Positions 44,420 through 54,718 of a stretch of 64,000 nt of DNA are shown here, in pieces. The position numbers and the translations under genes are program-made. A model generated the notes under the pieces. It saw nothing but the letters and a program-made list of their open reading frames with translations, searched no databases and was not told the origin of the DNA. This DNA is from Rhizobium sp. TH135. GTDB taxonomy: Bacteria; Pseudomonadota; Alphaproteobacteria; Rhizobiales; Rhizobiaceae. Numbering within the stretch: position 1 is the first letter of the stretch; each line of letters starts with the position of its first letter. The DNA lies in contig NZ_PKRP01000004.1 of assembly GCF_002855515.1 (NCBI RefSeq), positions 248,001 to 312,000 on the forward strand, in the 5' to 3' direction.

Positions 44420-44464
44420 CAACTGTTTGACGATCGCATAAACTGCTGATCTCAAATCGGAATT

Positions 44465-44551
44465 TGGTGCCCAGAAGAGGACTCGAACCTCCACACCCTT
44501 TCGAGTACCAGCACCTGAAGCTGGCGCGTCTACCAATTCCGCCATCTGGGC
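44465..44551 (-). tRNA. tRNA-Leu(CAG)
   Basis: 87 bases with encoded CCA. Acceptor GCCCAGA/TCTGGGC; anticodon stem CCAGC/GCTGG with loop TTCAGGT, anticodon CAG (leucine, CTG codons). A long variable arm (TACTCGAAAGGGTGT) and the GGTTCGAGTC T-loop fit leucine tRNAs. Confidence 0.96.
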
Positions 44552-44561
44552 GACGAGGAGC

Positions 44562-44590
44562 CGTGTAAAGGGACTGCTTCGGCCTGTCAA
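44562..44590 (-). promoter_or_regulatory. Likely promoter of tRNA-Leu
   Basis: On the minus strand a perfect TTGACA (44585-44590), a 17-base spacer and TACACG (44562-44567) precede the tRNA by 10 bases. Confidence 0.6.
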
Positions 44591-44805
44591 CCGCCATTTT
44601 GAAGTTTTCGTGTCAGCGTATCGAAAGCGCTTCGAAAGAGTCTCGTGCGCTCACGCTCAACGCCCCGGTGGATAGGGCTTGTGGCCGTTTGAAGCTCCTG
44701 GTGATACCGATGACGCTGTCGTGAAAAAGCCGTGATCAATCCGCTCTATCTCGCAGTCGGCGAAGCGCCTCTTGCACTTTGCCGGGACCGGAACAGGATG
44801 ACGAG

Positions 44806-45270
44806 ATGAAGTTACGCTCTGCTTTTGTGGCTCTGGCACTGGCCGGCACCCAGATTTTCACCCCTGTGGCGGAAGCCGCCATGCCGAAACCGGTCCAGCC
44901 GGTCCTGGGCCAGCACACGGATGCTGAACAGGTCGATCTCGTCTGCGACTTTTCAGGTTGCTACGAGACCTGGGACCGTCCGCCGCCGCGCCGCCCGCGC
45001 CCTCTGCCGCCGGAATACTATCCGCCATCCGTTTATGACGAGCCGCCGGTCTATCGTCCCCGCCCGCGTCCGCCCGTCTATGTGGAGCCCGGTTACCGTC
45101 CGCGGCCTCGCCCGCCAGTTTACGCCGATCCGGGTTATCGCCCGCCCGGCCGAGGCTGGGAGCGCCATGTCGATTGGTGCCTGAACCGCTACAGGTCCTA
45201 CAATCCGCGCACCAACCAGTTCCTCTCGTCGAGGGGCTACTACAAGGTCTGCCAGTCGCCCTTCTATTGA
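44806..45270 (+). CDS. BA14K-domain secreted protein with Pro-rich repeats
   Basis: 154 aa from the ATG at 44806. Signal peptide to about residue 25 (AEAAMP). Residues about 65-120 are Pro/Arg/Tyr-rich with an imperfect tandem unit around RPRPRPPVYVEPGY. The C-terminal 35 residues (HVDWCLNRYRSYNPRTNQFLSSRGYYKVCQSP) are the BA14K motif, named after a Brucella immunoreactive protein with lectin-like activity. It is probably attached to or exported across the cell envelope. A terminator follows. Confidence 0.9.
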   Translation: MKLRSAFVALALAGTQIFTPVAEAAMPKPVQPVLGQHTDAEQVDLVCDFSGCYETWDRPPPRRPRPLPPEYYPPSVYDEPPVYRPRPRPPVYVEPGYRPRPRPPVYADPGYRPPGRGWERHVDWCLNRYRSYNPRTNQFLSSRGYYKVCQSPFY

Positions 45271-45284
45271 GAGCGACGACGTGC

Positions 45285-45312
45285 AAAGGCGGCCGAGAGG
45301 CCGCCTTTTTTT
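45285..45312. terminator. Terminator between convergent BA14K and SelW-like genes
   Basis: AAAGGCGGCC / GGCCGCCTTT, 10-bp stem with a GAGA loop and a run of seven T on the plus strand. The mirror on the minus strand has a shorter T run. Confidence 0.82.
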
Positions 45313-45316
45313 CATC

Positions 45317-45622
45317 TTAGCTGTCCAGCCCTTCGTTGCGGCTGAAGCGGTCGACATGGCCGAGATCCCGCTCCGGATCGATGGCATCCCGCACCTTCTG
45401 CTTCAGCTCCTTCGGCCCGGGAAAACCGCCGTCTCGCTTGCGCTCCCAGATCAGCTCCTCATTCAGCCGAATCTCGAAGATCCCGCCGGTGCCGGGAATG
45501 AGCGCTACCTCGCCGAGATCGTCGGCAAACGTGTGCAGCAGTTCCTGCGCCATCCAGCCGGAGCGCAAGAGCCAGTTGCACTGGGTGCAGTAGGTGATCG
45601 AGATCCGGGGTTTCGCCATCAT
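45317..45622 (-). CDS. SelT/SelW/SelH-family (Rdx) protein
   Basis: About 101 aa. Three ATGs stand in a row (45625, 45622, 45619); AAGGA spacing favours 45622 or 45619. The thioredoxin-like redox motif is CTQC in ITYCTQCNWLLRSGWMAQELL, with Cys in place of selenocysteine. GGIFEIRLNEELIWERKRDGGFPGPKELKQKVRD is the rest of the family pattern. Its redox partner is unknown. Confidence 0.88.
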   Translation of the reverse strand: MMAKPRISITYCTQCNWLLRSGWMAQELLHTFADDLGEVALIPGTGGIFEIRLNEELIWERKRDGGFPGPKELKQKVRDAIDPERDLGHVDRFSRNEGLDS

Positions 45623-45741
45623 CATCGTCCTTGCTTCACGCATAAGTTAACTGAAGAATTCAACTTTCTGTCTCCCCGTAATTGCCATGCCCTCGGCCTT
45701 CCGCCAAGAGGCCGAGATCATTGTTTGTCGAGGAATTTCCC

Positions 45742-46182
45742 ATGTCCACTGAACCGAACCGTCTTTTCATCCCGGCGCTCGCTCCCATCTATCGATCCGG
45801 CCATGACCTGGTCGAGACTTTGTTGCGTCTTGTCGCTGGCGGCTTTCTCGTGATCCACGGTGCCGGCAAGATCGTCGATCCCTTCGGCGCCGTCCAGATG
45901 GTGGAAGGTCTCGGCTTCTATCCGGGCGTCTTCTGGTCGCCGCTGCTCGCCGCCACAGAATTCTTCGGCGGCATCCTGCTCGCAATCGGCCTCCTTACCC
46001 GCCCGGCGGCATTTGCCGCCACCATCGTCCTGCTCGTCACCGTCTATTTCCATTGGGTACAGCTCGACCAGGGCTTCTCAGGCGCTGAAAAGTCTCTGCT
46101 CTGGGCGGCGATGACCTTCTTCTTCGTGATTCGCGGCGGCAACAGCCAGTCGGTTGATGCGCGCCTGAAGAAAACCTTCTGA
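45742..46182 (+). CDS. DoxX-family membrane protein
   Basis: 146 aa from the ATG at 45742 (GAGGAA upstream). Four membrane helices with the DoxX pattern: LVETLLRLVAGGFLVIHGAGKI, GFYPGVFWSPLLAATEFFGGILLAIGLLTRPAAFAATIVLLVTVYFHW. DoxX proteins take part in membrane redox or thiosulfate and stress responses; the exact role is unknown. Confidence 0.9.
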   Translation: MSTEPNRLFIPALAPIYRSGHDLVETLLRLVAGGFLVIHGAGKIVDPFGAVQMVEGLGFYPGVFWSPLLAATEFFGGILLAIGLLTRPAAFAATIVLLVTVYFHWVQLDQGFSGAEKSLLWAAMTFFFVIRGGNSQSVDARLKKTF

Positions 46183-46280
46183 AGCCTGGGGGAGGGGGCT
46201 TCAAGCGGCGCCCTCCCGTCTTGCCGTGATCGCGGGCGCATGCTTTCTCTGAGGCAACCGCCCACGAGATCCGATTCCCC

Positions 46281-46985
46281 ATGCGCGTTGCCATTGTCGA
46301 GAACACCAAAGTCACCGAAGCCGGTCAGGTCGGCATCGCCCTGGCCGAAGCCGCAGCAGAGATCGTCACGATCCGCGCCTATGCGGGTGAACCTCTCCCG
46401 GAGTTCGACGCGCATGATGCCCTCGTCGTCTTCGGCGGCGAGCAAAATGCCCGCGATGACGAAAAGCACCCCTATCTGCCGGCGCTCGCAAGCCTGATGC
46501 GCCGCTTCGGCGACAGCGATAAGGCGGTGCTTGGCATCTGTCTTGGCAGCCAGTTGCTCGCCCGAGCCTATGGCGGCGATAACCTGATCGGCGCCGCCCC
46601 GGAATTCGGTTGGCGCAGCATTGGCCGCACCGAGGCCGGTAAGGCCGATCCGGTGCTCTCGGTCCTGCCCGACCGCTTCCTCTCCTTCCAATGGCACGAC
46701 GACACCTTCACCTTGCCTGAAGGCGCTGCCCATCTCGCGGAAAACGAAGCCGCCCGCCATCAGGCCTTCCGCGTGGGACGCGCCGCCTATGGCTTCCAGT
46801 TCCATTTCGAGGCCAATAGGGAGGTCGTGCGCAACTGGATGACGCATTTCCCTGAGGTGATCGAGCGCAAGGAACCCGGCTGGCTCGCCCGCCATCCCGA
46901 AATCGAGCCGACGGACGGGCACCTCTCCGACGAAGCTGGCCTGACCCTCGCCCGCGCCTGGGTCCGCCAGATCCGTCCTTCCTGA
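46281..46985 (+). CDS. Class I glutamine amidotransferase-like protein
   Basis: 234 aa. GATase-1 triad visible: nucleophile Cys in LGICLGSQLLARAYGG near residue 90, His and Glu in GFQFHFEANREVV near residue 172. It resembles stand-alone GMP-synthase-like amidotransferases that act in glutamine/gamma-glutamyl metabolism. No synthase partner is adjacent, so the substrate is open. Confidence 0.88.
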   Translation: MRVAIVENTKVTEAGQVGIALAEAAAEIVTIRAYAGEPLPEFDAHDALVVFGGEQNARDDEKHPYLPALASLMRRFGDSDKAVLGICLGSQLLARAYGGDNLIGAAPEFGWRSIGRTEAGKADPVLSVLPDRFLSFQWHDDTFTLPEGAAHLAENEAARHQAFRVGRAAYGFQFHFEANREVVRNWMTHFPEVIERKEPGWLARHPEIEPTDGHLSDEAGLTLARAWVRQIRPS

Positions 46986-47090
46986 GCATCGGGCTGCAAC
47001 TTTCCGCCTTGAGCGACGGGTTTGACCGAAATCAAGCAGCAGCTCTGGCCAACCTGTTATCTCCGGCACGAATGCTACGGAGTTCCCCCG

Positions 47091-47684
47091 ATGTCCCTGT
47101 CCGCCTTTGCCCTTGCCGTTCTCCTCCTTCTCCTGACGCCGGGGCCGACAAATACCCTGCTCGCCGTCTCGGGCGCAGCGCGCGGCCTCAAGGCATCCCT
47201 GCCGCTGATCGGCGCCGAACTCGCGGGCTATCTCACCACCATCGTTCCGCTGGTCTTCCTGGCTGCCCCGCTGCTCGCGGACCAATCCGTCGCCTCGCTG
47301 GTCATCAAGCTCGCCTCGACGCTCTGGGTCCTGCTGCTTGCCGCCCGCCTCTGGACCCGCCCGCCCTCGGCCACCGAGCCCGGTGCAATTACCGCAGCGA
47401 CCGTCTACGGCACCACGGTGCTGAACCCCAAGGCCCTGATCATCGGCCTCGCGCTTATTCCCCCCGCCTCCTTCTCAGCACCTGAAACGCTTGTCATCCC
47501 GCTTCCCTACCTGGCGCTCTTTGCGCTCATGGTAGTGCTCGTCGCCACCTGCTGGTTGAGCGCCGGGGCCGCCATCCTGCGCCGTGTCGCCACCACCAAT
47601 CCGCTGCTCTTCGGTCGCGTCGCCGCAAGCTTCCTCGTCGTCTTCGCCATCAGCCTCGCCGGCCGCGCCATCGGCTGGATTTGA
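47091..47684 (+). CDS. LysE-family exporter
   Basis: 197 aa from the ATG at 47091. Five to six membrane segments with the LysE/RhtB N-terminal pattern LLLLTPGPTNTLLAVSGAARGLKASLPLIGAELAGY and the mid-protein NPKALIIGLALIP. These export amino acids or related metabolites. It follows the amidotransferase in the same direction with a 105-base gap. Confidence 0.88.
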   Translation: MSLSAFALAVLLLLLTPGPTNTLLAVSGAARGLKASLPLIGAELAGYLTTIVPLVFLAAPLLADQSVASLVIKLASTLWVLLLAARLWTRPPSATEPGAITAATVYGTTVLNPKALIIGLALIPPASFSAPETLVIPLPYLALFALMVVLVATCWLSAGAAILRRVATTNPLLFGRVAASFLVVFAISLAGRAIGWI

Positions 47685-47782
47685 GCACCCGTCACCCGCC
47701 GCCCTCTTGCGAGCCGTCCGCCCCCGTGCTTAATCGACATTCAATCGATTGAGATCGCTTCTGAAACCTGTGGGAGGGGGAC

Positions 47783-49096
47783 ATGAAGGCAGTGGGGACG
47801 CGCCTCCTGGCGCTCTGCTTCATCATTATGGCGCTGGCCGTGCAGCCGGCTCAGGCAGGCTCTGTCGGAGCCGACAAGGTCATGCGCGACTGGTACCGCC
47901 TCGTGCTCGAACTGGTGCGGCACACGCCGACCTATTCGCCACCGGTTGCGAGCCGCGCCTTCGCCTATCTCGGCGTCACCGCTTACGAGGGGCTGGCCTC
48001 CGGCGATCGGACACTGACGTCTCTGGCGGGCCAGCTGAATGGCCTCACGCCCGTGCCGCAGCGTGAAGCGGGTGTCGCCTATGACGAGGCCGTCGTTATG
48101 CAGGCCGCACTCTCCTCCGCCGCGCGCCAGCTCTTCGGCAATACCGGCCCGACCGGCCAGCGCGCCATGAAGCGCATGACGGAAAAGCTTGCCAAGGAGG
48201 TCTCGACCGGTCTCGCCCCTGATCTCGTCGCCCGAAGCCAGGCCTATGGTGAGAGCGTCACCGCGCATATCCTAAGCTGGTCTGAGGGCGATGGCGGCGC
48301 CAAGGTCGAGAACATGGGCTTCCCGCTGGAGTTCACGCTCAACAAGGGGCCATCGAACTGGGTTCCAACAAGCCTGATCAACCAGCAGCAGCTGCCGCTT
48401 CTGCCGAAATGGGGCGAGAACCGTCCCTTCGCGATGGAAACGGGCAATGGTTGCCCCCTTCCGGCACCGCCCGCCTATAGCGAGGAAAAGGGCTCCGATT
48501 TCTATCAGGAAGCCTTTGAGGTCTACGAGACCGTCAAGAACCTGACGCCGGAACAGCGTGCCGTCGCACGCTTCTGGTCAGATGATCCGATGCTCTCGCC
48601 GACCCCGCCCGGCCATTGGATGGTGATCGGCCTGAAGATCCTCGACGAACGCAAGGCGAGTGCCGCCGAGCATGCCGACCTGCTCGCCCGCCTCGGTGTC
48701 ACGCTCGCCGACGCCTTCATCGGCTGCTGGCATTCGAAATTCGAATACGACCTGCTGCGCCCCGTCACTTACATCAAGCGGGTGATTGATCCCAAATGGG
48801 AGCCGATCCTGATCACGCCGCCCTTCCCGGAATATCCGAGCGGCCATTCCACCCAGTCGGGTGCCGCCGCGACCGTTCTTACAGCCTTCTTCGGCGACAA
48901 TTTCGCCTTCACCGACAACACGCATGAAAAGGACAAGCTGCCGAACCGGAGCTTCAAGAGCTTCTGGGATGCGGCCGAGGAAGCCGGCGTCTCCCGCCTC
49001 TATGGCGGCATCCATTTCCGCGCCGCCATCGATCGTGGTCTCGACCAGGGCCGCTGCATCGGCGAAAAGACAGTTGCCCTGAGGACGCGCGGATGA
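47783..49096 (+). CDS. Vanadium-dependent haloperoxidase-like (PAP2 superfamily) protein
   Basis: 437 aa with a signal peptide (cleavage near AQAGS). The three phosphate/vanadate-binding motifs are present: KFEYDLLRP near residue 318, PSGH near residue 350 and SRLYGGIH near residues 402-409. This matches bacterial vanadium haloperoxidase-type proteins of about 400-450 aa rather than short PAP2 phosphatases. Whether it is a haloperoxidase or a phosphatase cannot be told by eye. Its stop overlaps the start of the CRTAC1 gene (ATGA). Confidence 0.88.
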   Translation: MKAVGTRLLALCFIIMALAVQPAQAGSVGADKVMRDWYRLVLELVRHTPTYSPPVASRAFAYLGVTAYEGLASGDRTLTSLAGQLNGLTPVPQREAGVAYDEAVVMQAALSSAARQLFGNTGPTGQRAMKRMTEKLAKEVSTGLAPDLVARSQAYGESVTAHILSWSEGDGGAKVENMGFPLEFTLNKGPSNWVPTSLINQQQLPLLPKWGENRPFAMETGNGCPLPAPPAYSEEKGSDFYQEAFEVYETVKNLTPEQRAVARFWSDDPMLSPTPPGHWMVIGLKILDERKASAAEHADLLARLGVTLADAFIGCWHSKFEYDLLRPVTYIKRVIDPKWEPILITPPFPEYPSGHSTQSGAAATVLTAFFGDNFAFTDNTHEKDKLPNRSFKSFWDAAEEAGVSRLYGGIHFRAAIDRGLDQGRCIGEKTVALRTRG

Positions 49097-50730
49097 CCGG
49101 GCGCAACAACGTTCGTCTTCCAGCTCGGCTCGCGGGCCTTGCCCTGCTGCTGTCGCTGCCTGAGGCAGCGCCAGCACTCGCCAATGGCGGCCCCGTCGTT
49201 CCCCGCTTCACCGACGAAACCGCCTCCAGCGGGATCGCCAGCACCTATCGCGGCGACTGGGAATACATGGTCGGCGGCGGCGCCGGCAGCTTCGACTGCA
49301 ATGCCGACGGGTTCCCCGACCTCGTGCTGGCTGGCGGCGAGGACAAGGCGAAATTCTACCTCAACCGCAGCAGCCAGGGCGGGGCGCTGAAATTCGAAGA
49401 AAAGGTCTCGGGCCTCGAACTCGACAAGGTGATCGGCGCCTATCCGCTGGATATCGATGGCGACGGGCTGCAGGACGTCGTGCTGCTGCGCTCCGGGGAG
49501 AATGTCGTGATGCGCGGCCTCGGCGAATGCCGCTTCGAGCGCGCCAACGAGGCCTGGGGTTTCGACGGTGGCGACGTCTGGTCGACCGCCTTCTCCGCCA
49601 CCTGGGAGCGCGACAATACCTGGCCGACACTCGCCATCGGCAATTACATCGACCGCTTCGAGGACTTCGAGCCCTGGGGCTCCTGCACCGACAACTGGCT
49701 GCATCGCCCGGCATCGACGGCGGAGCGACGCTTTGCCCCGCCGCTCGCGCTCACTCCCTCCTTCTGCCCGCTCTCGATCCTCTTCACCGACTGGAACCGC
49801 TCCGGCACGCCATCGCTACGCGTCTCCAACGACCGCGAATATTACAAGGGCGGTCAGGAGCAGATGTGGAAGGTCGAGCCGGGCACGGCGCCGGAGCTCT
49901 ACACACAGGCCGAAGGCTGGAAATACCTGCGCATCTGGGGCATGGGCATCGCTGCCCATGACCTCGATTTCGACGGTTATCCGGAATATTTTCTCACCAG
50001 CATGGCCGACAACAAGCTGCAAAAGCTTGGCGAAATCCCCGCTGATGGCAAGCCGAAACCCTCCTACAACGATGTTGCCTTTGCCAAGGGTGCGACCGCT
50101 CACCGGCCCTATACCGGCGGCGAAATCCGCCCCTCGACCGCCTGGCACACGGAGTTCGAGGACGTCAACAATGACGGCCGCACCGATCTGTTCGTCGCCA
50201 AGGGCAATGTCGCCGAGATGCCCGACTTCGCCGAAAAGGACCCCAACAATCTGCTCGTCCAGGGCGCGGACGGCAAGTTCATTGAAATGGGCGACAAGGC
50301 CGGCGTCGCCTCGATGGCCAAGGGCCGGGGCGGGGCGCTCGCCGATTTCAATCTCGATGGATTGGTCGATCTCCTCGTCGTCAACCAGGGCTCGCCCGTC
50401 GAGATCTGGCGCAACACGACCGAAGGCGCGGGCCGCTTCCTGCAGATTGCGCTCCGCCAGGAGGGAGCCAACCGCGATGCGGTCGGTGCCTGGATCGAGG
50501 TGAAGACCGGCAATGTCGTGCAGCGCCGCGAGGTGATGATCGGCGGCGGGCATGCCGGCGGCAAGACCGGTTGGCATCATGTCGGTTTGGGGCAACTGGG
50601 TGAAACCGAGATCCGCGTGCTGTGGCCGGACGGCGAGGCCGGTAATTGGCAAAAGGTGGCGGCTGACGGGTTTTATATGGTCGAACCGGGCAAGGCGCCG
50701 AGAGCGTGGACGCCGGGCGAGGGGATGTGA
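49093..50730 (+). CDS. CRTAC1-family FG-GAP/ASPIC-UnbV repeat protein
   Basis: 545 aa with a signal peptide (cleavage near ALANGG). Several FG-GAP/VCBS calcium-loop repeats are visible: DCNADGFPDLVLAG, DIDGDGLQDVVLL, DLDFDGYPEYFL, DVNNDGRTDLFVA and DFNLDGLVDLLVV. They predict a beta-propeller. The C-terminal ASPIC/UnbV domain follows (GAWIEVKTGNVVQRREVMIGGGHAGGKTGWHHVGLG). It is exported and translationally coupled to the haloperoxidase-like gene, so the two probably act as a pair. Confidence 0.9.
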   Translation: MTGRNNVRLPARLAGLALLLSLPEAAPALANGGPVVPRFTDETASSGIASTYRGDWEYMVGGGAGSFDCNADGFPDLVLAGGEDKAKFYLNRSSQGGALKFEEKVSGLELDKVIGAYPLDIDGDGLQDVVLLRSGENVVMRGLGECRFERANEAWGFDGGDVWSTAFSATWERDNTWPTLAIGNYIDRFEDFEPWGSCTDNWLHRPASTAERRFAPPLALTPSFCPLSILFTDWNRSGTPSLRVSNDREYYKGGQEQMWKVEPGTAPELYTQAEGWKYLRIWGMGIAAHDLDFDGYPEYFLTSMADNKLQKLGEIPADGKPKPSYNDVAFAKGATAHRPYTGGEIRPSTAWHTEFEDVNNDGRTDLFVAKGNVAEMPDFAEKDPNNLLVQGADGKFIEMGDKAGVASMAKGRGGALADFNLDGLVDLLVVNQGSPVEIWRNTTEGAGRFLQIALRQEGANRDAVGAWIEVKTGNVVQRREVMIGGGHAGGKTGWHHVGLGQLGETEIRVLWPDGEAGNWQKVAADGFYMVEPGKAPRAWTPGEGM

Positions 50731-50736
50731 GGCTCT

Positions 50737-50759
50737 CCTCTCCCACCAAAGGGGAGAGG
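50737..50759 (+). terminator. Hairpin after the CRTAC1 gene
   Basis: CCTCTCCC / GGGAGAGG, 8-bp stem with a 7-base loop, 6 bases after the stop. There is no T run. This is a common rhizobial intergenic hairpin type; terminator function is only likely. Confidence 0.4.
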
Positions 50760-50802
50760 ATGGAACCGCTGGGCCCTCGGTTTGACTGATAATGCCGAGC
50801 CC

Positions 50803-51168
50803 TCACTCCGCGTCTTCAACGGCAGCCTCTGCGGCACGCTTCTGGAAGGAGGCGATGCAGTTCTTCGCGCTGGACTTCGACTTGTAGGTTTCCGAGCGCA
50901 CCATGATTTCGCCATTGGCGGCGCGGAAGCGGACGAAGGTTTCGCCGTTCTTGGCTTCGTCGATCTCGAAACGATAGCCGCTGCCGGTTTCCTGCTTGGT
51001 GAGGTCGACGACCGGCGCCGCAGGCGCATTCTTCTTCAGCGACTCGACGCAGTTCTTCGCGCTTGCCTTGGAGGCGTAGTTCTCCGACCACACCATGACC
51101 TCGGAATTGTAGACGAACTGGACGCGGAACTCGCCCTTCTCGGTCTTCAGGATCTTGAACTTGTGCAT
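50803..51168 (-). CDS. YegP-like protein with two DUF1508 repeats
   Basis: 121 aa, two tandem DUF1508 units: FKILKTEKGEFRVQFVYNSEVMVWSENYASKASAKNCVESLKKNA, then FEIDEAKNGETFVRFRAANGEIMVRSETYKSKSSAKNCIASFQK, each with the SKxSAKNC pattern. A Pro/Ala linker joins them. The family is small and soluble, of unknown function; E. coli YegP has the same layout. Confidence 0.92.
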   Translation of the reverse strand: MHKFKILKTEKGEFRVQFVYNSEVMVWSENYASKASAKNCVESLKKNAPAAPVVDLTKQETGSGYRFEIDEAKNGETFVRFRAANGEIMVRSETYKSKSSAKNCIASFQKRAAEAAVEDAE

Positions 51169-51198
51169 GCCCGTCTCCCTCTATGCCTGTCCATCGGC

Positions 51199-51549
51199 TT
51201 ATGATTGCATGCGAATGCTAGCGTGACGGCAGCGGGCGGGCAAGAAGCACTCAAAAACCTTGGAAGAGGAATCCGTGGCGCCAGTGATCTCGTCCGCGCG
51301 GGCGGAGAGATCGACGACCGAGGGGCCGATCTCGGAGAGTGGAAGAGCGGCGAGACGGTGGGTCGCCATGACATAGGTTTGGCCACTGACCTCGAAACGA
51401 GGCGTCAGGCGCGCGATCACGCAGGAAACCTCTTCGACCTGCTGCAATGGAGCGACGACCCGTGTCGGCAGGTCATGGAGAAAGTCGGACTTGAGATCCA
51501 CGACCAGTTGGTCTTCCGATTTCAGGCGATGGATCCGAAACCGCGTCAT
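51199..51549 (-). pseudogene. ccdB: CcdB-type toxin with C-terminal frameshift
   Basis: As it stands, 116 aa. Residues 1 to about 92 match CcdB gyrase toxins (DQLVVDLKSDFLHDLPTRVVAPL, RLTPRFEVSGQTYVMATHRLAALPLSEIG). The last part (TDSSSKVFECFLPARC...) does not fit. In another frame, ending with TGA at 51251, the sequence reads GFLFQGF-stop, the normal CcdB ending. A one-base loss near 51274-51283 explains this. Terminal residues are needed for gyrase poisoning in F-plasmid CcdB, so the toxin is probably inactive or altered. It starts 2 bases after the ccdA stop. Confidence 0.8.
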
Positions 51550-51551
51550 GG

Positions 51552-51782
51552 TCAGAACTGCCGGTATTTGGCGAGCGGCAGTCCGTGCTTGGCGACATAG
51601 TCGTTGTCGGCCTTGATCGCCTCGGCGTTCTCAATTTTCCAGCGCCGTTCCTTTTCGGCCTTGATGGCAAGAGCGATGCCTTTCTCGGCAGCGCCCTTGA
51701 TGTCGAGGCCGAGGGCTTCCGCTTCGGCAATGAGGTCGTCACTGACGGTGAGGTCATGCGGTTTGCGGGCTTCGATCGACAT
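51552..51782 (-). CDS. ccdA: CcdA-type antitoxin
   Basis: 76 aa from the ATG at 51782. It is helical and charged, with the CcdA C-terminal pattern KGIALAIKAEKERRWKIENAEAIKADNDYVAKHGLPLAKYRQF that wraps the toxin. The N-terminal ribbon part (PHDLTVSDDLIAEAEALGL) is the DNA-binding region. It represses its own operon in related systems. The downstream toxin gene is frameshifted, but the antitoxin frame is intact. Confidence 0.88.
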   Translation of the reverse strand: MSIEARKPHDLTVSDDLIAEAEALGLDIKGAAEKGIALAIKAEKERRWKIENAEAIKADNDYVAKHGLPLAKYRQF

Positions 51783-51869
51783 GGCGCAACTCCGAGGATG
51801 ATGCATCCTAGCGCAAAACGAGCAAGGCGGGTAGAGCGGCCCTCCACTCCAAACCAAGCTCTTGCGGCA

Positions 51870-52199
51870 TCAATTCTGTAGCCATTTACCTTCGGTACAG
51901 GCCCAGGCGACGGCTGTCAGGGCGTAGTGGCGCATCTCGGCGATCTCGCCGATGAAGGGCCGGATGGCCGACAGGAAAGGTGGGAAATGCGGGCCTTTGC
52001 GAAAGCCTTGCAGATGGTCCTCCGTCGAGGTCCAGAGGATGCGGAGCGTCAGGCTCGAAGGCTCCTCGACGCAATGGGAGAGTTCATAGCCATGGCATTG
52101 CGGTGCCGCCTCGAGATGCGGCGCGGCCAGCCGATAGGCCTCGACAAGGTCGTGGGGCTGATGGGTCTTGAGTTCGTAGCGGATATATTCGACGATCAT
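51870..52199 (-). CDS. Antibiotic-biosynthesis-monooxygenase-type (ABM) protein
   Basis: 109 aa from the ATG at 52199, preceded by GGAGG. A ferredoxin-like ABM fold is suggested by IVEYIRYEL, AAPHLEAAPQCHGYELSHCVEEP and TLRILWTSTEDHLQGFRKGP. Members act on quinones or small aromatic compounds without cofactor. It is divergent from an HxlR regulator that may control it. Confidence 0.78.
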   Translation of the reverse strand: MIVEYIRYELKTHQPHDLVEAYRLAAPHLEAAPQCHGYELSHCVEEPSSLTLRILWTSTEDHLQGFRKGPHFPPFLSAIRPFIGEIAEMRHYALTAVAWACTEGKWLQN

Positions 52200-52311
52200 G
52201 TTCAACGTCCTCCGGTTGTGAAAACGCATGCTGGCCAAAAACTGCGAGCATGCAAGGGCTTACCTGGAGGTTAGGGCTTGCCGTCGCGAGCTGGGCCAGG
52301 AGGGATATCCG

Positions 52312-52671
52312 GTGGGCATAGACAAGATGCGCGACTGTCCGGTCATGGCGACGATCGATGTGATCGGCGGCAAGTGGAAACCGAGGATCCTCTGGCGCCT
52401 GCGCGATGGGCCGGTCACCTTTGGCGACCTGCGCCGCTATGTGGGCGTGTCCGAAAAGGTTCTTGCGGAGAATCTGGCAGCCTTGCAGCAGGACGGCATC
52501 GTGTCACGCCAGCCCCACAAAGAGGGCGACATGGTCTATGTCGAGTATGACTATACCTGTTACGGTCGTTCGCTGGTGCCGGTGCTCGATGCCATGGGCA
52601 GCTGGGGCCTTGCGCATGATGCGAGAAAATCTGAGCGGTCGGACACTGCCTTGATGACGTTCGACGTGTGA
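52312..52671 (+). CDS. HxlR-family transcriptional regulator
   Basis: 119 aa with GTG at 52312, chosen because AGGAGG lies eight bases upstream; a start at 52228 would overlap the divergent promoter. It has the HxlR winged helix: CPVMATIDVIGGKWKPRILWRLRDGPVTFGDLRRYVGVSEKVLAENLAALQQDGIVSR. The Cys near residue 9 matches redox- or quinone-sensing cysteines in this family. It probably controls the divergent ABM monooxygenase gene. Confidence 0.9.
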   Translation: MGIDKMRDCPVMATIDVIGGKWKPRILWRLRDGPVTFGDLRRYVGVSEKVLAENLAALQQDGIVSRQPHKEGDMVYVEYDYTCYGRSLVPVLDAMGSWGLAHDARKSERSDTALMTFDV

Positions 52672-52681
52672 GCTGACAAGC

Positions 52682-52710
52682 CAAAAGAAAACGCCGGCTT
52701 TCGCCGGCGC
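52682..52710 (-). terminator. Rho-independent terminator after lepA
   Basis: CGCCGGC / GCCGGCG stem (52692-52698, 52703-52709), TTTC loop, followed on the minus strand by TTTTCTTTT. It lies 12 bases after the lepA stop and also closes the convergent HxlR gene region. Confidence 0.82.
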
Positions 52711-52721
52711 CAACTCTGTCT

Positions 52722-54542
<1,821 letters not shown>

Positions 54543-54718
54543 GGCTCGCGCATATAGCAGCGAGCCCTTGTATCGCAAAGCGGAAAGATCGGGTTTTGCA
54601 GGCGATCACGGCGGTTTTGACGTCGCAGGCAACAAGGTTTGCAGCCTGAGGCCGAGCCGTTGTCAGCGGCGCGGCTGTCGCCGATAGTGGGTGGGGCCCG
54701 AAAAAATCTTCTGGTCGT

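Noticed and set aside
44070-44597. 175-aa protein reading through tRNA-Leu
   Set aside because: The frame includes the tRNA and its terminator; the ATG at 44291 has a good ribosome-binding site and gives a 73-aa protein.
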